Shown piece by piece: positions 1 through 9,974 of a DNA stretch of 36,964 nucleotides. This stretch comes from Deferrisomatales bacterium (lineage in GTDB: Bacteria; Desulfobacterota; Deferrisomatia; Deferrisomatales; JARGFW01). A program made the translations under genes and the position numbers. The stretch lies in contig JARGFW010000022.1 of NCBI GenBank assembly GCA_029211085.1, forward strand, positions 1-36,964, read 5' to 3'. Under the pieces are notes generated by a model. That model did not search any database. It was given only the letters and a program-made list of their open reading frames with translations, and was not told where the DNA came from. Each line of letters begins with the position of its first letter. The stretch's first letter is position 1.

Positions 1-1
1 G

Positions 2-2071
<2,070 letters not shown>

Positions 2072-2075
<4 letters not shown>

Positions 2076-2719
2076 GCCGCACCTGGGTGCTCGACCTGGA
2101 CAACACCCTGTACCCCCGCAACTCGGGTTTTTTTGCCCGGATCAACCAGCGCATCGACCGCTACATGGAGCACCAGATGGGGCTCCCCGGGGCAGTGATC
2201 CCCAAGCTCCGTGAAGACTACCGTCGGCGCTTCGGCGTCACCCTGGGTGGTCTCATCGCCGAACACCGGGTGGACCCGGAGCAGTACCTGCGTTATGTGC
2301 ACGACGTGCCGGTGGCGCGCTACCTGGACCCCGATCCGGCGCTGGTGGCGGCCCTGGAGGCGTTGGCCGGACGCAAGGTGGTGTTCACCAACGGGTCTAC
2401 CGGCCACGCCCGGGCGGTGCTCGCCCGCCTGGGGCTCAACGCCCAGATCGACGGCATCTTCGACATCGCGTTCATGGATTACGTGCCCAAACCGTTTTTT
2501 CACGGCTACCGGAAACTGCTGCTGGAACTGGCCGTTGCACCGGCCTCGTGCTGGATGGTGGACGACCTCACGGCGAACCTGGACACCGGCCGCGAGTTGG
2601 GCATGACCACGGTGCTGGTGGGGCCGGAGCCCCAGGGGGAACACCGGCACGTGCGCCGGGCCGCCGACCTGGTGGGGCTGGTGGGGGGTGTCGTTGACAG
2701 GGGGGCGGCCCCGGCTTAG
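2072..2719 (+). CDS. HAD-superfamily hydrolase, pyrimidine 5'-nucleotidase type
   Basis: A 215-residue haloacid-dehalogenase-fold phosphatase. Motif I is DLDNTLYP (nucleophile Asp8 and Asp10), motif II is the Thr/Ser of VVFTNGS, motif III is the Lys of YVPKPFFHGY, and motif IV is MVDDLTANL. The DLDNTLYP start, the helical cap and the length fit the bacterial relatives of the Sdt1 pyrimidine 5'-nucleotidase, which dephosphorylate UMP/CMP or damaged nucleotides. The start is GTG 2072, overlapping the yihY stop as GTGA, so translation is coupled; the frame stays open far upstream only because it shadows yihY. Exact substrate is inferred from family resemblance; another small phosphate ester is possible. 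Confidence 0.88.
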
Positions 2720-2729
2720 GATCTCGGCC

Positions 2730-2762
2730 GCGGGGCTGGCTGCGGCAGCGGATCGGCCCCGC
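2730..2762 (+). terminator. Possible hairpin after the ligA-yihY-HAD run
   Basis: Ten bases after the HAD stop, GCGGGGC (2730-2736) can pair perfectly with GCCCCGC (2756-2762) around a 19-base loop. No clear T tract follows, so this is only a candidate terminator or RNA 3'-end structure in a GC-rich background. Confidence 0.3.
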
Positions 2763-2846
2763 GTTCGTTGGCGAGGCGAGGGCGCCGGCGTGGCGGTTGG
2801 GCCGGGCCGTGCGCTAGATGGTCATCCCTAGCTCCGAGGCGTTTCC

Positions 2847-3143
2847 ATGGGTAAACACAAAGCACAACATGACCCCTTCAACCCCGAGCCCCGCGGGGTC
2901 CGTTGCCCCTCCTGCTCGGGCGCCCGCATGCAGTGCGAGGCGGACGAGACGGTGCGCCGCTGTCCCCACTGCAAACGGGTGGAACGCTGGCTGCAACCGT
3001 CCCGCAAACTGCTCGGCACCCGCCGCTACCAGCGCTTGCTGGCGCGCCAGCAGAAGAAGTTCGGTGAGCTGGACCTGATCCTGCCCCAGTGGGTCGCCGA
3101 CCCGGAGCCGACCGATGCTCCCCCTGAGACCCCCCCGGCCTGA
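2847..3143 (+). CDS. Small zinc-ribbon protein, function unknown
   Basis: A 98-residue basic protein. Residues about 18-45 hold two Cys pairs, VRCPSC and RRCPHC, spaced as in a zinc ribbon. The middle is rich in Lys/Arg and helical (KLLGTRRYQRLLARQQKKFG), and the tail is acidic and Pro-rich (DPEPTDAPPETPPA). The ATG at 2847 opens MGKHKAQHDPFNPEP; I see no strong ribosome binding site. I do not recognise a named family. A single zinc ribbon with a basic helix suggests binding to nucleic acid or a protein partner, which is inference only. It lies alone, 127 bases after the HAD gene, and converges with the nudix gene 50 bases downstream. Confidence 0.7.
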   Translation: MGKHKAQHDPFNPEPRGVRCPSCSGARMQCEADETVRRCPHCKRVERWLQPSRKLLGTRRYQRLLARQQKKFGELDLILPQWVADPEPTDAPPETPPA

Positions 3144-3193
3144 CGCCGTCTCCGGTCACCAGGGATTCATCGCGGCAGCCTCCAGGGAGCCCG

Positions 3194-3763
3194 CTATGGG
3201 GTTCCGGGGTGATCGCGTCGCCACAGCTCGAACCGGTACAGGGCAGCAAGCACCAACCCGTGGGCGATTTCGCCACTGCGCACCCGGTCTTCCAACTCCG
3301 TCAGGGGCACGGTGACCACCTCCATATCCTCGCCGTCGTCGGGGGTCGGGGCGGCCACACGGGTGACGCCTCGGGCCAGGAAGGTGTGACAGATGTTGTT
3401 CTGGATGGCGGGTTGGGGCTGCACTCTGCCCAGGGGTATCACTTCCCGGGCCGTGTATCCGGTCTCCTCCTGCAGTTCCCGCAGGGCCGCGGCGGCGGGG
3501 GTCTCCCCGGGGTCGATCAGGCCGCCCGGGATCTCCAGGGTGAGCTGCTTGACCCCGTGGCGGTACTGGCGGACTAGAACCACTTGCTCGTCTTCGGTGA
3601 GGGGGAGCACGGTCACCCAGTCCCGGGTCTCCAACACGAAGAAATCCAGGCACGCCCCGGTGCGGGGACTGCGGGCCCGCTCGCGCAGCAGGCGGAACAC
3701 CGGATAGTCCCCCTCCACGGTGGTTGCCAACACCGGCCAGGGGGTCAGGCGAGACGGGCTCAC
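3194..3763 (-). CDS. Nudix hydrolase, ADP-ribose pyrophosphatase-like
   Basis: A 189-residue nudix enzyme that should hydrolyse a nucleoside diphosphate linked to another group, most likely ADP-ribose or a nucleotide sugar. The nudix box is complete at residues 81-103: Gly81, Glu87, RELQEE at 95-100 and Gly102. Just before it is LTLEIPGG, and the N-terminal half has the VVLVRQYRHGV strand typical of the ADP-ribose pyrophosphatase (NudF-like) group. The start ATG overlaps the ubiX stop by 4 bases (ATGA), so the two are translationally coupled. Substrate is inferred from the subfamily look. Confidence 0.88.
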   Translation of the reverse strand: MSPSRLTPWPVLATTVEGDYPVFRLLRERARSPRTGACLDFFVLETRDWVTVLPLTEDEQVVLVRQYRHGVKQLTLEIPGGLIDPGETPAAAALRELQEETGYTAREVIPLGRVQPQPAIQNNICHTFLARGVTRVAAPTPDDGEDMEVVTVPLTELEDRVRSGEIAHGLVLAALYRFELWRRDHPGTP

Positions 3764-4323
3764 CGGCCGGTCCAGCGGCGGAACAGGTCATGGTCCACGC
3801 CCAGTTGGTCGAGAACCTTGCCCACGGTCTGGTCGATCACCTCGGCGACGCTGCGCGGCTGATGGTAGAACGCCGCCAGGGGCGGCAGGATCACCGCTCC
3901 CAGCTCCGCGGTCTCCCACAGCAGGCGCAAATGGCCCCGGTGCAAGGGGGTCTCCCGCGGTACCAGCACCAGCCGGCGCCGTTCCTTGAGGGTGACGTCG
4001 GCGGCCCGCACCAGCAGGTCGGCGTTGTAGGAGTGGGCGATCGCCGAGAGGGTCTTCATGGAACAGGGCACCACCGCCATGCCGTCGGTGAGGAACGAGC
4101 CGCTGGCCGGGGGCGCGGCCAGGTTCTCCGGAGGGTGGCAGGCGTCCGCCAGCGCTTCCACCGCCGCCACCGGCCACTCGGTCTCCCGCGACAGGGTGTC
4201 CCGGGCGTCGCGGCTGAGAATCAGATGGGTCTCCAACCCGGGCAGTGCCCGCAGTACTTGCAGTAGCCGCACGCCGTAGATGACGCCACTGGCGCCGGTG
4301 ATGCCGATGATGATGCGCTTCAT
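3760..4323 (-). CDS. ubiX: Flavin prenyltransferase UbiX
   Basis: UbiX joins dimethylallyl phosphate to FMN to make prenylated FMN, the cofactor of UbiD-type (de)carboxylases used in quinone synthesis and in some anaerobic aromatic pathways. The 187-residue length is normal. The N-terminus KRIIIGITGASGVIYGVRLL is the flavoprotein Rossmann signature; PCSMKTLSAIAHSY and the ERRRLVLVPRETPLH segment are the FMN/phosphate-binding motifs characteristic of UbiX rather than other HFCD flavoproteins. A GGAGG site precedes ATG 4323, and a TATAAC hexamer lies at 4349-4344 on the minus strand. No ubiD is in the window. Coupled to the nudix gene downstream. Confidence 0.95.
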   Translation of the reverse strand: MKRIIIGITGASGVIYGVRLLQVLRALPGLETHLILSRDARDTLSRETEWPVAAVEALADACHPPENLAAPPASGSFLTDGMAVVPCSMKTLSAIAHSYNADLLVRAADVTLKERRRLVLVPRETPLHRGHLRLLWETAELGAVILPPLAAFYHQPRSVAEVIDQTVGKVLDQLGVDHDLFRRWTGR

Positions 4324-4484
4324 GGGGGCGCCTCCGTGGACCCGTTATACCATCCCCCGGTACGGTCGCCCACCCCGTGTCCCCGGTTGGGCGACGCGCG
4401 TTGCGCGCTTGGGTCGGCGGTGGTACCAATGCGACCGTCCAGTACCCGCAACCATGGATCGCCCTGAGCCCGAGGAACTCTGAC

Positions 4485-7046
4485 ATGCAACACCTGCACA
4501 CTTTCACCGTGACCCCGTCTCTGCCCGAACGGCTGCAGCCCCTGTTGGAGATTGCCCACAACCTCTGGTGGGCCTGGAACCCCGAGGCGGTTGAGCTGTT
4601 CCGGCGCCTGGACCAAGATCTGTGGCTCCAAACCGGGCACAACCCGGTGAAGCTGTTGGGCGGCGTGGACCAGGACCGGCTGCGGCAGCTGGCGGAAGAT
4701 GTGGTCTTCCTGTCCCACATGGACCGGGTCCACGAGGCTCTGACCCGCTATATGGAGATGCCCACCTGGGCGGTTAGGACGCACCCGGAGTTCGCCACCG
4801 CCAAGGTGGCCTACTTCTCCATGGAGTTCGGCCTCGCCGAGTGTCTGCCGGTGTACTCCGGGGGCCTCGGGGTGCTGGCCGGCGACCATTTCAAAAGTGT
4901 CAGCGAGTTGGGGCTTCCCGCCGTGGGTGTGGGGCTGCTCTACCGTCGGGGCTACTTCCATCAGTACCTCAATCAAGACGGCTGGCAGCAGGAGATGTAC
5001 CTGGAAAACGACTTCTACAACATGCCGGTGCGCCGGGTGCGTGCAGCCGACGGCGCGCCCGTGCAGGTGGAAGTGGAAATGGACGGGCGATCGGTGCTGG
5101 TGCAGGGTTGGAAGGTGCAGGTGGGCCGGGCGCCCCTCTACCTGCTGGATACGAACCTGGAAGCCAACTCCGACGCCGACCGCTCCATCACCCATCAACT
5201 CTACGCTCCGGGTTTGGAGATGCGCATCCGCCAGGAGATCGTGTTGGGCATCGGCGGGGTGCGCTTCCTGCGGGCCCTGGGCATCGCCCCGGACGTGTGC
5301 CACATGAACGAGGGGCATTCGGCGTTCCTGGGGTTGGAGCGCATCCGCCTGCTGATGGAGGCCGACAGCCTGGGGTTCCCCGAGGCCCTGGAGGCGGTGC
5401 GGGCCGGCACCCTGTTCACGACCCATACCCCGGTGCCCGCCGGTATCGACCTGTTTCCACCAGAGCTGGTGAAACGCTACCTGGCCCCCTGCGCCGCCGG
5501 TTTGGGTATTTCCCTGGAAGCGCTGCTCGGCTTGGGTCGCATGAACCCCGCCGATGCCCAGGAACAGGTGTCGATGGCGGTGCTGGCGATCCACCTCAGC
5601 GGCTATCGCAACGGCGTCAGTCGTCTGCACGGGGCGGTGTCGCGGCGCATGTGGGCGGGGATCTGGCAGGGAATCCCCGAGGACGAGGTGCCGATCGGGC
5701 ACGTCACCAACGGAGTCCACGTGCGCAGCTGGCTGTCCGACGAGATGGGCCGCCTGTTCGACCGCTACCTGGGGCCCCAGTGGATCGACGAGCCCCTGGA
5801 CCAGGAGATCTGGAAGCGGGTGCGCGAAATCCCCGACAACGAGCTGTGGCGCAGCCAGGAGCGCCTCAAGGAGCGCCTGGTGGGGTTCGCCCGTCGCCGC
5901 CTGCAGGAACAGCTGCGCCGTCGCGGAGCCGGTAGTCAGGAGCTGCAGGCCGCCCAGGAGGTGCTGGACCCCGATGCCCTCACCATCGGCTTCGCGCGCC
6001 GCTTCGCCACCTACAAACGCGCCACCTTGCTGTTTAAGGACCCCGAGCGGCTGGCTGCGATCCTCAACCACCCCCAGCGGCCGGTGCAGCTGATCTTTGC
6101 CGGCAAGGCACACCCGGCGGACAACGGGGGTAAACACCTGATCCAGGAGATCGTCCATCACTGCCGACGCCCGGAGTTCCGCAAACGGGTCGTGTTCCTG
6201 GAGGACTACGACCTGCAGGTGGCGCGCTACCTGGTGCAGGGGGTCGACGTGTGGCTCAACAACCCCCGCCGGCCCCTGGAGGCGTGTGGCACCAGCGGCA
6301 TGAAGGTGCCGCCCAACGGCGGCTTGCACCTCAGCGTGCTGGACGGCTGGTGGGACGAGGCGTACACGAACGAAGTCGGTTGGGCGATCGGGCAGGGGGA
6401 GGAGTATGACGACCAGGACCTGCAGGACGACGTGGAGAGCAGCGTACTCTACGATCTGCTGACCGACGAGGTGGTGCCTCTCTACTACACCCGGGGGGAG
6501 GACTCTCTGCCCCGGGGCTGGATTGCCCGGATCAAGGCTTCGATGGAGCAGCTCACCCCTGTGTACGGAACCAACCGCATGGTGCGCCAGTATGCCGAGC
6601 AGTACTACCTGCCGGCCCTGCAGCATTGGAACAAACTGCGCAGCAACAACTTCCAGGCGGCGCGGGCGTTGGCGCGCTGGAAACAGAAGGTGCGGGCGGC
6701 GTGGCCCGGGGTGCGGGTGCGCGCCGTGGTGGCCGCCGCCGCCGATACGGTGGAGGTGGGGGACGAGTTCCCGGTGCACTGCACCGTCGAGCTCAACGGG
6801 CTGGAGACCAATGACGTGGTGGTCGAGCTCTACTACGGGGCTGTGGACCCGCTCGGGGGCCTCGCTCAGGCGGCCCGCCGGGGCATGCGCAGCGAGGGGG
6901 TGGGCAAAGACGGCCATCGCTTCGCAGGAGAGGTGCCGTGCCCGCGCAGCGGCAAACAGGGTTACACGGTGCGCGTGCTGCCGCACCACCCCAACCTGGT
7001 CCACCCCTGGGACCTCGGCCTGGTGACATGGGACGGACCTCCATGA
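4485..7046 (+). CDS. glgP: Alpha-glucan (glycogen/maltodextrin) phosphorylase, short type
   Basis: A GT35 phosphorylase of 853 residues that releases glucose 1-phosphate from alpha-1,4-glucans. It belongs to the shorter bacterial/archaeal form: an N-terminal DUF3417-like segment (LPERLQPLLEIAHNLWWAWNPEAVELF, residues about 8-35), then VAYFSMEFGLAECLPVYSGGLGVLAGDH, HMNEGHSAFLGLERIR, HVTNGVHVRSW, and the pyridoxal phosphate site GTSGMK with Lys607. The last 100 residues form a beta-rich tail (VEVGDEFPVHCTVELNG). ATG 4485 is chosen because similarity begins there and GAGG lies at 4472-4475; upstream in-frame codons from 4377 give no family-like sequence. It stands alone, divergent from ubiX. Confidence 0.94.
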   Translation: MQHLHTFTVTPSLPERLQPLLEIAHNLWWAWNPEAVELFRRLDQDLWLQTGHNPVKLLGGVDQDRLRQLAEDVVFLSHMDRVHEALTRYMEMPTWAVRTHPEFATAKVAYFSMEFGLAECLPVYSGGLGVLAGDHFKSVSELGLPAVGVGLLYRRGYFHQYLNQDGWQQEMYLENDFYNMPVRRVRAADGAPVQVEVEMDGRSVLVQGWKVQVGRAPLYLLDTNLEANSDADRSITHQLYAPGLEMRIRQEIVLGIGGVRFLRALGIAPDVCHMNEGHSAFLGLERIRLLMEADSLGFPEALEAVRAGTLFTTHTPVPAGIDLFPPELVKRYLAPCAAGLGISLEALLGLGRMNPADAQEQVSMAVLAIHLSGYRNGVSRLHGAVSRRMWAGIWQGIPEDEVPIGHVTNGVHVRSWLSDEMGRLFDRYLGPQWIDEPLDQEIWKRVREIPDNELWRSQERLKERLVGFARRRLQEQLRRRGAGSQELQAAQEVLDPDALTIGFARRFATYKRATLLFKDPERLAAILNHPQRPVQLIFAGKAHPADNGGKHLIQEIVHHCRRPEFRKRVVFLEDYDLQVARYLVQGVDVWLNNPRRPLEACGTSGMKVPPNGGLHLSVLDGWWDEAYTNEVGWAIGQGEEYDDQDLQDDVESSVLYDLLTDEVVPLYYTRGEDSLPRGWIARIKASMEQLTPVYGTNRMVRQYAEQYYLPALQHWNKLRSNNFQAARALARWKQKVRAAWPGVRVRAVVAAAADTVEVGDEFPVHCTVELNGLETNDVVVELYYGAVDPLGGLAQAARRGMRSEGVGKDGHRFAGEVPCPRSGKQGYTVRVLPHHPNLVHPWDLGLVTWDGPP

Positions 7047-7076
7047 TCTGGATTCGCTCCACCCCACGGCCGTTGG

Positions 7077-7106
7077 TTGACGCTCTGGCCCGTCCCTTGC
7101 TACAGT
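7077..7106 (+). promoter_or_regulatory. Predicted sigma-70 promoter of the trp operon
   Basis: TTGACG at 7077-7082 and TACAGT at 7101-7106 are separated by 18 bases. Transcription would begin near 7113, about 20 bases before the leader peptide, the geometry expected for an attenuated trp operon. Confidence 0.6.
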
Positions 7107-7132
7107 CTGGGCCAACCTGGAGGCAAGACCTG

Positions 7133-7192
7133 ATGGACCGAAACCTGTCCGACCCGATGCAGTTCACCGGCGCGTGGTGGTGGCCCAACTAA
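7133..7192 (+). CDS. trpL: trp operon leader peptide (attenuation)
   Basis: A 19-codon ORF starting at ATG 7133, with GGAGG at 7119-7123 as ribosome binding site. It ends GAWWWPN, with three consecutive TGG codons at 7175-7183, then TAA. In a 19-residue peptide this is a decisive mark of a tryptophan-sensing leader: ribosomes stall at the Trp codons when charged tRNA-Trp is scarce and change the folding of the RNA behind them. The terminator hairpin follows 80 bases later and trpE begins at 7330, so position, size and content agree with a classic attenuator. Codon content and context are seen; the mechanism follows from the family. Confidence 0.93.
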   Translation: MDRNLSDPMQFTGAWWWPN

Positions 7193-7225
7193 TGGGCTGA
7201 CCGTCGGCGCTTTCAGAGAGAGCCT

Positions 7226-7253
7226 GCCGCGGACGGCCCCCACCGCCCGCGGC
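7226..7253 (+). promoter_or_regulatory. Alternative-pairing segments of the trp attenuator
   Basis: GCCGCGGA at 7226-7233 repeats the left arm of the terminator, and CCGCGGC at 7247-7253 is its complement. The two can pair with each other, and either could pair with a terminator arm (for example 7247-7253 with 7273-7279), giving the mutually exclusive hairpins an attenuator needs. Which pairing is the true antiterminator needs folding. Confidence 0.6.
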
Positions 7254-7271
7254 GTGTCTGCTATCGAACCA

Positions 7272-7301
7272 GGCCGCGGAGAGTCCGCGGCCTTTGTTTT
7301 A
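7272..7301 (+). terminator. trp attenuator terminator
   Basis: A perfect 9-bp GC-rich stem, GGCCGCGGA (7272-7280) with TCCGCGGCC (7284-7292), closes a 3-base loop and is followed at once by TTTGTTTTA (7293-7301). It lies between the Trp-codon leader peptide and trpE, so it is the intrinsic terminator of the attenuator. Confidence 0.92.
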
Positions 7302-7329
7302 TTGCAGAGGACAAGCCCGGAGAGATCCC

Positions 7330-8796
7330 GTGATCGCCAGCGACCACAACGAGTTCCAGCGCCTGGCCGCCGGGTATTCCCTGGTGCCGGTGGTGCGCCG
7401 GGTGCCCGCCGACACCGAGACGCCGGTCAGCACCTACCTGAAGGCGGCCAAGGGTCCGTGGTCGTTCCTGCTGGAGAGTGTGGAAGGTGGTACCCAGTGG
7501 GGACGCTACTCCCTGATCGGGTTCGATCCGTTCCTGGTGGTGGAAAGCCGCGGCGGGGAGGCGGTGGTGCACTGTGACGGAGCGGTCAGCGACAGGGGGG
7601 AACCCCTGGCGGTGCTGCGCCGGGTGCTGGCAGAGTGCCGCATGCCCCGGCTCCCGGGGTTTCCGCGCCTGGCCGGGGGGTTGGTGGGATACCTGGGCTA
7701 CGGCACGGTGCGCCTGTTCGAGGAGATCCCTTTGGCCGGGGACGATCCCACCGGTTTGCCGGACATACGCCTGTTTGCGCCCCGCACCCTGCTGGCGTTC
7801 GACAACGTCAGCAAGACGCTGGACATCATCGTACTGGCGCGGCCGGCACGGGGGGATGATTTTGACGGCGCCCAGGCCGAGATCCGCCGGGTGCTGGAGC
7901 GGTTGCGGCGCCCCTTGGATGAGAACGAGGTGTTCCCGGCGCCCACCGAGCCGCCGGTCATCGAGCCGGTGATTCCACAAGCGCGCTTCGAGGCCATGGT
8001 GTCGCGGGTGCGAGACGAGATCCACGCCGGGGAGGCGATCCAGGTGGTGCTCTCCCAACCGTTCGAAGGTGAGACGGGGCTCGACCCGTTTACCGCCTAC
8101 CGGGCCCTGCGGGCGCTCAACCCCAGCCCGTACATGTTCCACGTGGCCATGGGGGAGGAGACCCTGGTGGGTGCCAGCCCCGAGGTGCTGGTGCGGGTGG
8201 AGGGCCGCCGCGGGCTGGTGCGACCCATCGCCGGCACTCGGCCCCGGGGGGCGGACACCGCTGAGGACCTGGCTCTGGAGCAGGAAATGCTCGTCGACCA
8301 GAAGGAGATCGCCGAGCACGTGATGTTGGTGGACTTGGGTCGCAACGACCTGGGGCGGGTGGCGAAGTCCGGTACCGTGCAACTGGAGGAGTCGTTCGTG
8401 GTGGAGCGGTACAGCCACGTGATGCACATGGTGTCCACGGTCTCGGGGGAGTTGCGCGACGGGGTGGACGAGATCGACGTGCTGGCGGCCACCTTCCCCG
8501 CCGGCACGGTGTCCGGTGCCCCCAAGGTGCGGGCCATGGAGTTGATTGCCGAGCTGGAACCGCGGGAGCGCGGTTACTACGCCGGGGCGGTTGGCTATCT
8601 GGGGTTTGACGGCAACCTGGACACCTGCATCGCCATTCGCACCATGCTGTTCCACAAGGGCATGGTGCGGCTGCAGGCGGGGGCTGGTATCGTCGCCGAC
8701 TCCGAACCCACCCGGGAGTACGAGGAGACCCTGCACAAAGCCCGGGCCCTGCGCCGTGCGCTGGAGGTGGCGGCCGCGGGGTTGGCGGCGGGGTAA
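7330..8796 (+). CDS. trpE: Anthranilate synthase component I
   Basis: TrpE (488 residues) makes anthranilate from chorismate with ammonia supplied by TrpG. The N-terminal domain carries the LLES motif (residues 47-50) that forms the tryptophan feedback site. The chorismate-binding domain shows IQVVLSQPFE, IAGTRPRGAD, DLGRNDLGRVAKSGTV, GTVSGAPKVRAMELI and QAGAGIVADSEP. GTG 7330 is chosen: GGAGAG at 7319-7324 sits 5 bases upstream, whereas the open frame further back runs into the terminator. It is the first structural gene behind the attenuator, so both enzyme and operon should respond to tryptophan. Confidence 0.96.
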   Translation: MIASDHNEFQRLAAGYSLVPVVRRVPADTETPVSTYLKAAKGPWSFLLESVEGGTQWGRYSLIGFDPFLVVESRGGEAVVHCDGAVSDRGEPLAVLRRVLAECRMPRLPGFPRLAGGLVGYLGYGTVRLFEEIPLAGDDPTGLPDIRLFAPRTLLAFDNVSKTLDIIVLARPARGDDFDGAQAEIRRVLERLRRPLDENEVFPAPTEPPVIEPVIPQARFEAMVSRVRDEIHAGEAIQVVLSQPFEGETGLDPFTAYRALRALNPSPYMFHVAMGEETLVGASPEVLVRVEGRRGLVRPIAGTRPRGADTAEDLALEQEMLVDQKEIAEHVMLVDLGRNDLGRVAKSGTVQLEESFVVERYSHVMHMVSTVSGELRDGVDEIDVLAATFPAGTVSGAPKVRAMELIAELEPRERGYYAGAVGYLGFDGNLDTCIAIRTMLFHKGMVRLQAGAGIVADSEPTREYEETLHKARALRRALEVAAAGLAAG

Positions 8797-8966
8797 GTCG
8801 GGCGAAGGGCCCTCCCTACGGCGGGTCGCGATGCGGCTACTCCCCGTCGGGAGTGGCCGCGTCCCGCGCTGCGGCAGGGCCCCCCGCCCTGTAGTAACGG
8901 TGTGAAGCGAACGAGGGGTGGGGCCCGGTGAGGGCCAGACCCCCATTACTGGAGATAGGAGCTGCA

Positions 8967-9269
8967 ATGGAAATCCATGGTATCGATGACGCCGTCGCTT
9001 TCACTGCCGCGAAGGCGAACAAGGTCTCCCTCGCCGATGGGGAGCACTGCCGGGTCACCCTGTGGTGCCTGGAACCGGGGCAGGAGATCCATCCCCACGC
9101 CCACGCCGGGGATCACGTGTGGGTGGTCCATGCCGGGGCCGGGTGGTTCCTTTCCGGTGGGGACGAACACCCGGTGGCGGTCGGGTCCATGGTCTTCGCC
9201 CCGGCAGGGGAGGTGCACGGCATGCGCGCCGGATCGCGACTCACCTTCGTGTCGGTGACCGCCGGCTGA
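8967..9269 (+). CDS. Small cupin-domain protein inside the trp operon
   Basis: A 100-residue single-domain cupin. The first cupin motif is PGQEIHPHAHAGDHVWVVHAGAG, with His, His and the usual Glu position taken by Asp-His, then the Gly-rich turn. The second is VGSMVFAPAGEVHGMRAGS, with the terminal His. Such a set normally binds one metal ion. ATG 8967 follows GGAGATAGGAG. It lies between trpE and trpG in the same direction, 170 and 38 bases from them. Substrate and role are unknown; a link to tryptophan synthesis is suggested by position only. Confidence 0.82.
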   Translation: MEIHGIDDAVAFTAAKANKVSLADGEHCRVTLWCLEPGQEIHPHAHAGDHVWVVHAGAGWFLSGGDEHPVAVGSMVFAPAGEVHGMRAGSRLTFVSVTAG

Positions 9270-9307
9270 CCACGGGTCACCGATCACGGATTACGAGGCT
9301 TCACCCC

Positions 9308-9877
9308 ATGCTGCTGATGATCGACAACTACGACTCCTTCACCTACAACCTGGTGCAGTACTTCGGGGTGCTGGGGGTGGAAGTGCGGGTGGTCCGCAAC
9401 GACAGGATCTCGGTGGAGGAAGTGGCGGCCCTCAACCCCCGCCGCATCGTCATCTCCCCAGGGCCCGGGGATCCCACCGACGCGGGGGTCAGTGTGCCGC
9501 TGATCCGGCGCTTCGCCGGGGAGGTGCCGATCCTCGGGGTGTGCCTGGGGCACCAGTCCCTGGGTTACGCCTTCGGCGGCGAGATCGTGCGTGCCAAGCG
9601 CATCATGCACGGCAAGGTCTCGCCGGTGCAGCATGACGACACCGGCGTGCACCGGGGCGTACCCAACCCGTTCGAGGCCACCCGCTACCACTCCCTGGTG
9701 ATCCGCCCGGAGAGCCTGCCGGGGTGCTTTCGGGTGACGGCCCGCACCACCGACGACGACGAGATCATGGCGATCTCCGACGACGCGGCCCGGCTCTATG
9801 GCATCCAGTACCACCCCGAGTCTATCCTCACCACGGAGGGCATGGGAATCCTGAAGAATTTCGTGGAGATGACGTGA
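9308..9877 (+). CDS. trpG: Anthranilate synthase component II (glutamine amidotransferase)
   Basis: A class I glutamine amidotransferase of 189 residues that feeds ammonia to TrpE, and often also to PabB. Seen: MIDNYDSFTYNLVQY at the start, the oxyanion PGPGDPTDAG, the nucleophile elbow GVCLGHQSLGYAFGG with Cys79, and the His-Glu pair of QYHPESILT. ATG 9308 fits the family N-terminus. It is separated from trpE by the cupin gene and from trpD by 97 bases that contain a repeat tract. TrpG and PabA cannot be told apart by sequence alone; the trp context favours TrpG, perhaps serving both. Confidence 0.95.
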   Translation: MLLMIDNYDSFTYNLVQYFGVLGVEVRVVRNDRISVEEVAALNPRRIVISPGPGDPTDAGVSVPLIRRFAGEVPILGVCLGHQSLGYAFGGEIVRAKRIMHGKVSPVQHDDTGVHRGVPNPFEATRYHSLVIRPESLPGCFRVTARTTDDDEIMAISDDAARLYGIQYHPESILTTEGMGILKNFVEMT

Positions 9878-9893
9878 AAGGCGGTTATGCGTT

Positions 9894-9934
9894 GTGAGTG
9901 ATGAGTCGTGAGCTATGAGTGGTGAGTGACCAGT
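9894..9934 (+). repeat. Degenerate GTGAGT/ATGAGT tract
   Basis: Between trpG and trpD lies a run of imperfect short units of the type GTGAGTGATGAGT, repeated about four times with changes. It has no coding sense. Similar low-complexity tracts recur at other gaps in the window (near 9270-9300, 18920-19005 and 36885-36902) in different flavours. Confidence 0.6.
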
Positions 9935-9974
9935 CGACCCGCTGTCTAACCGGCCAGCCGCAAGGAGGTGCCGC

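Noticed and set aside
4320-7115. A 931-codon minus-strand open frame opposite glgP
   Set aside because: It lies antisense to a clear phosphorylase gene and is His/Gln/Arg-rich with no domain motifs, a typical GC-rich shadow frame.
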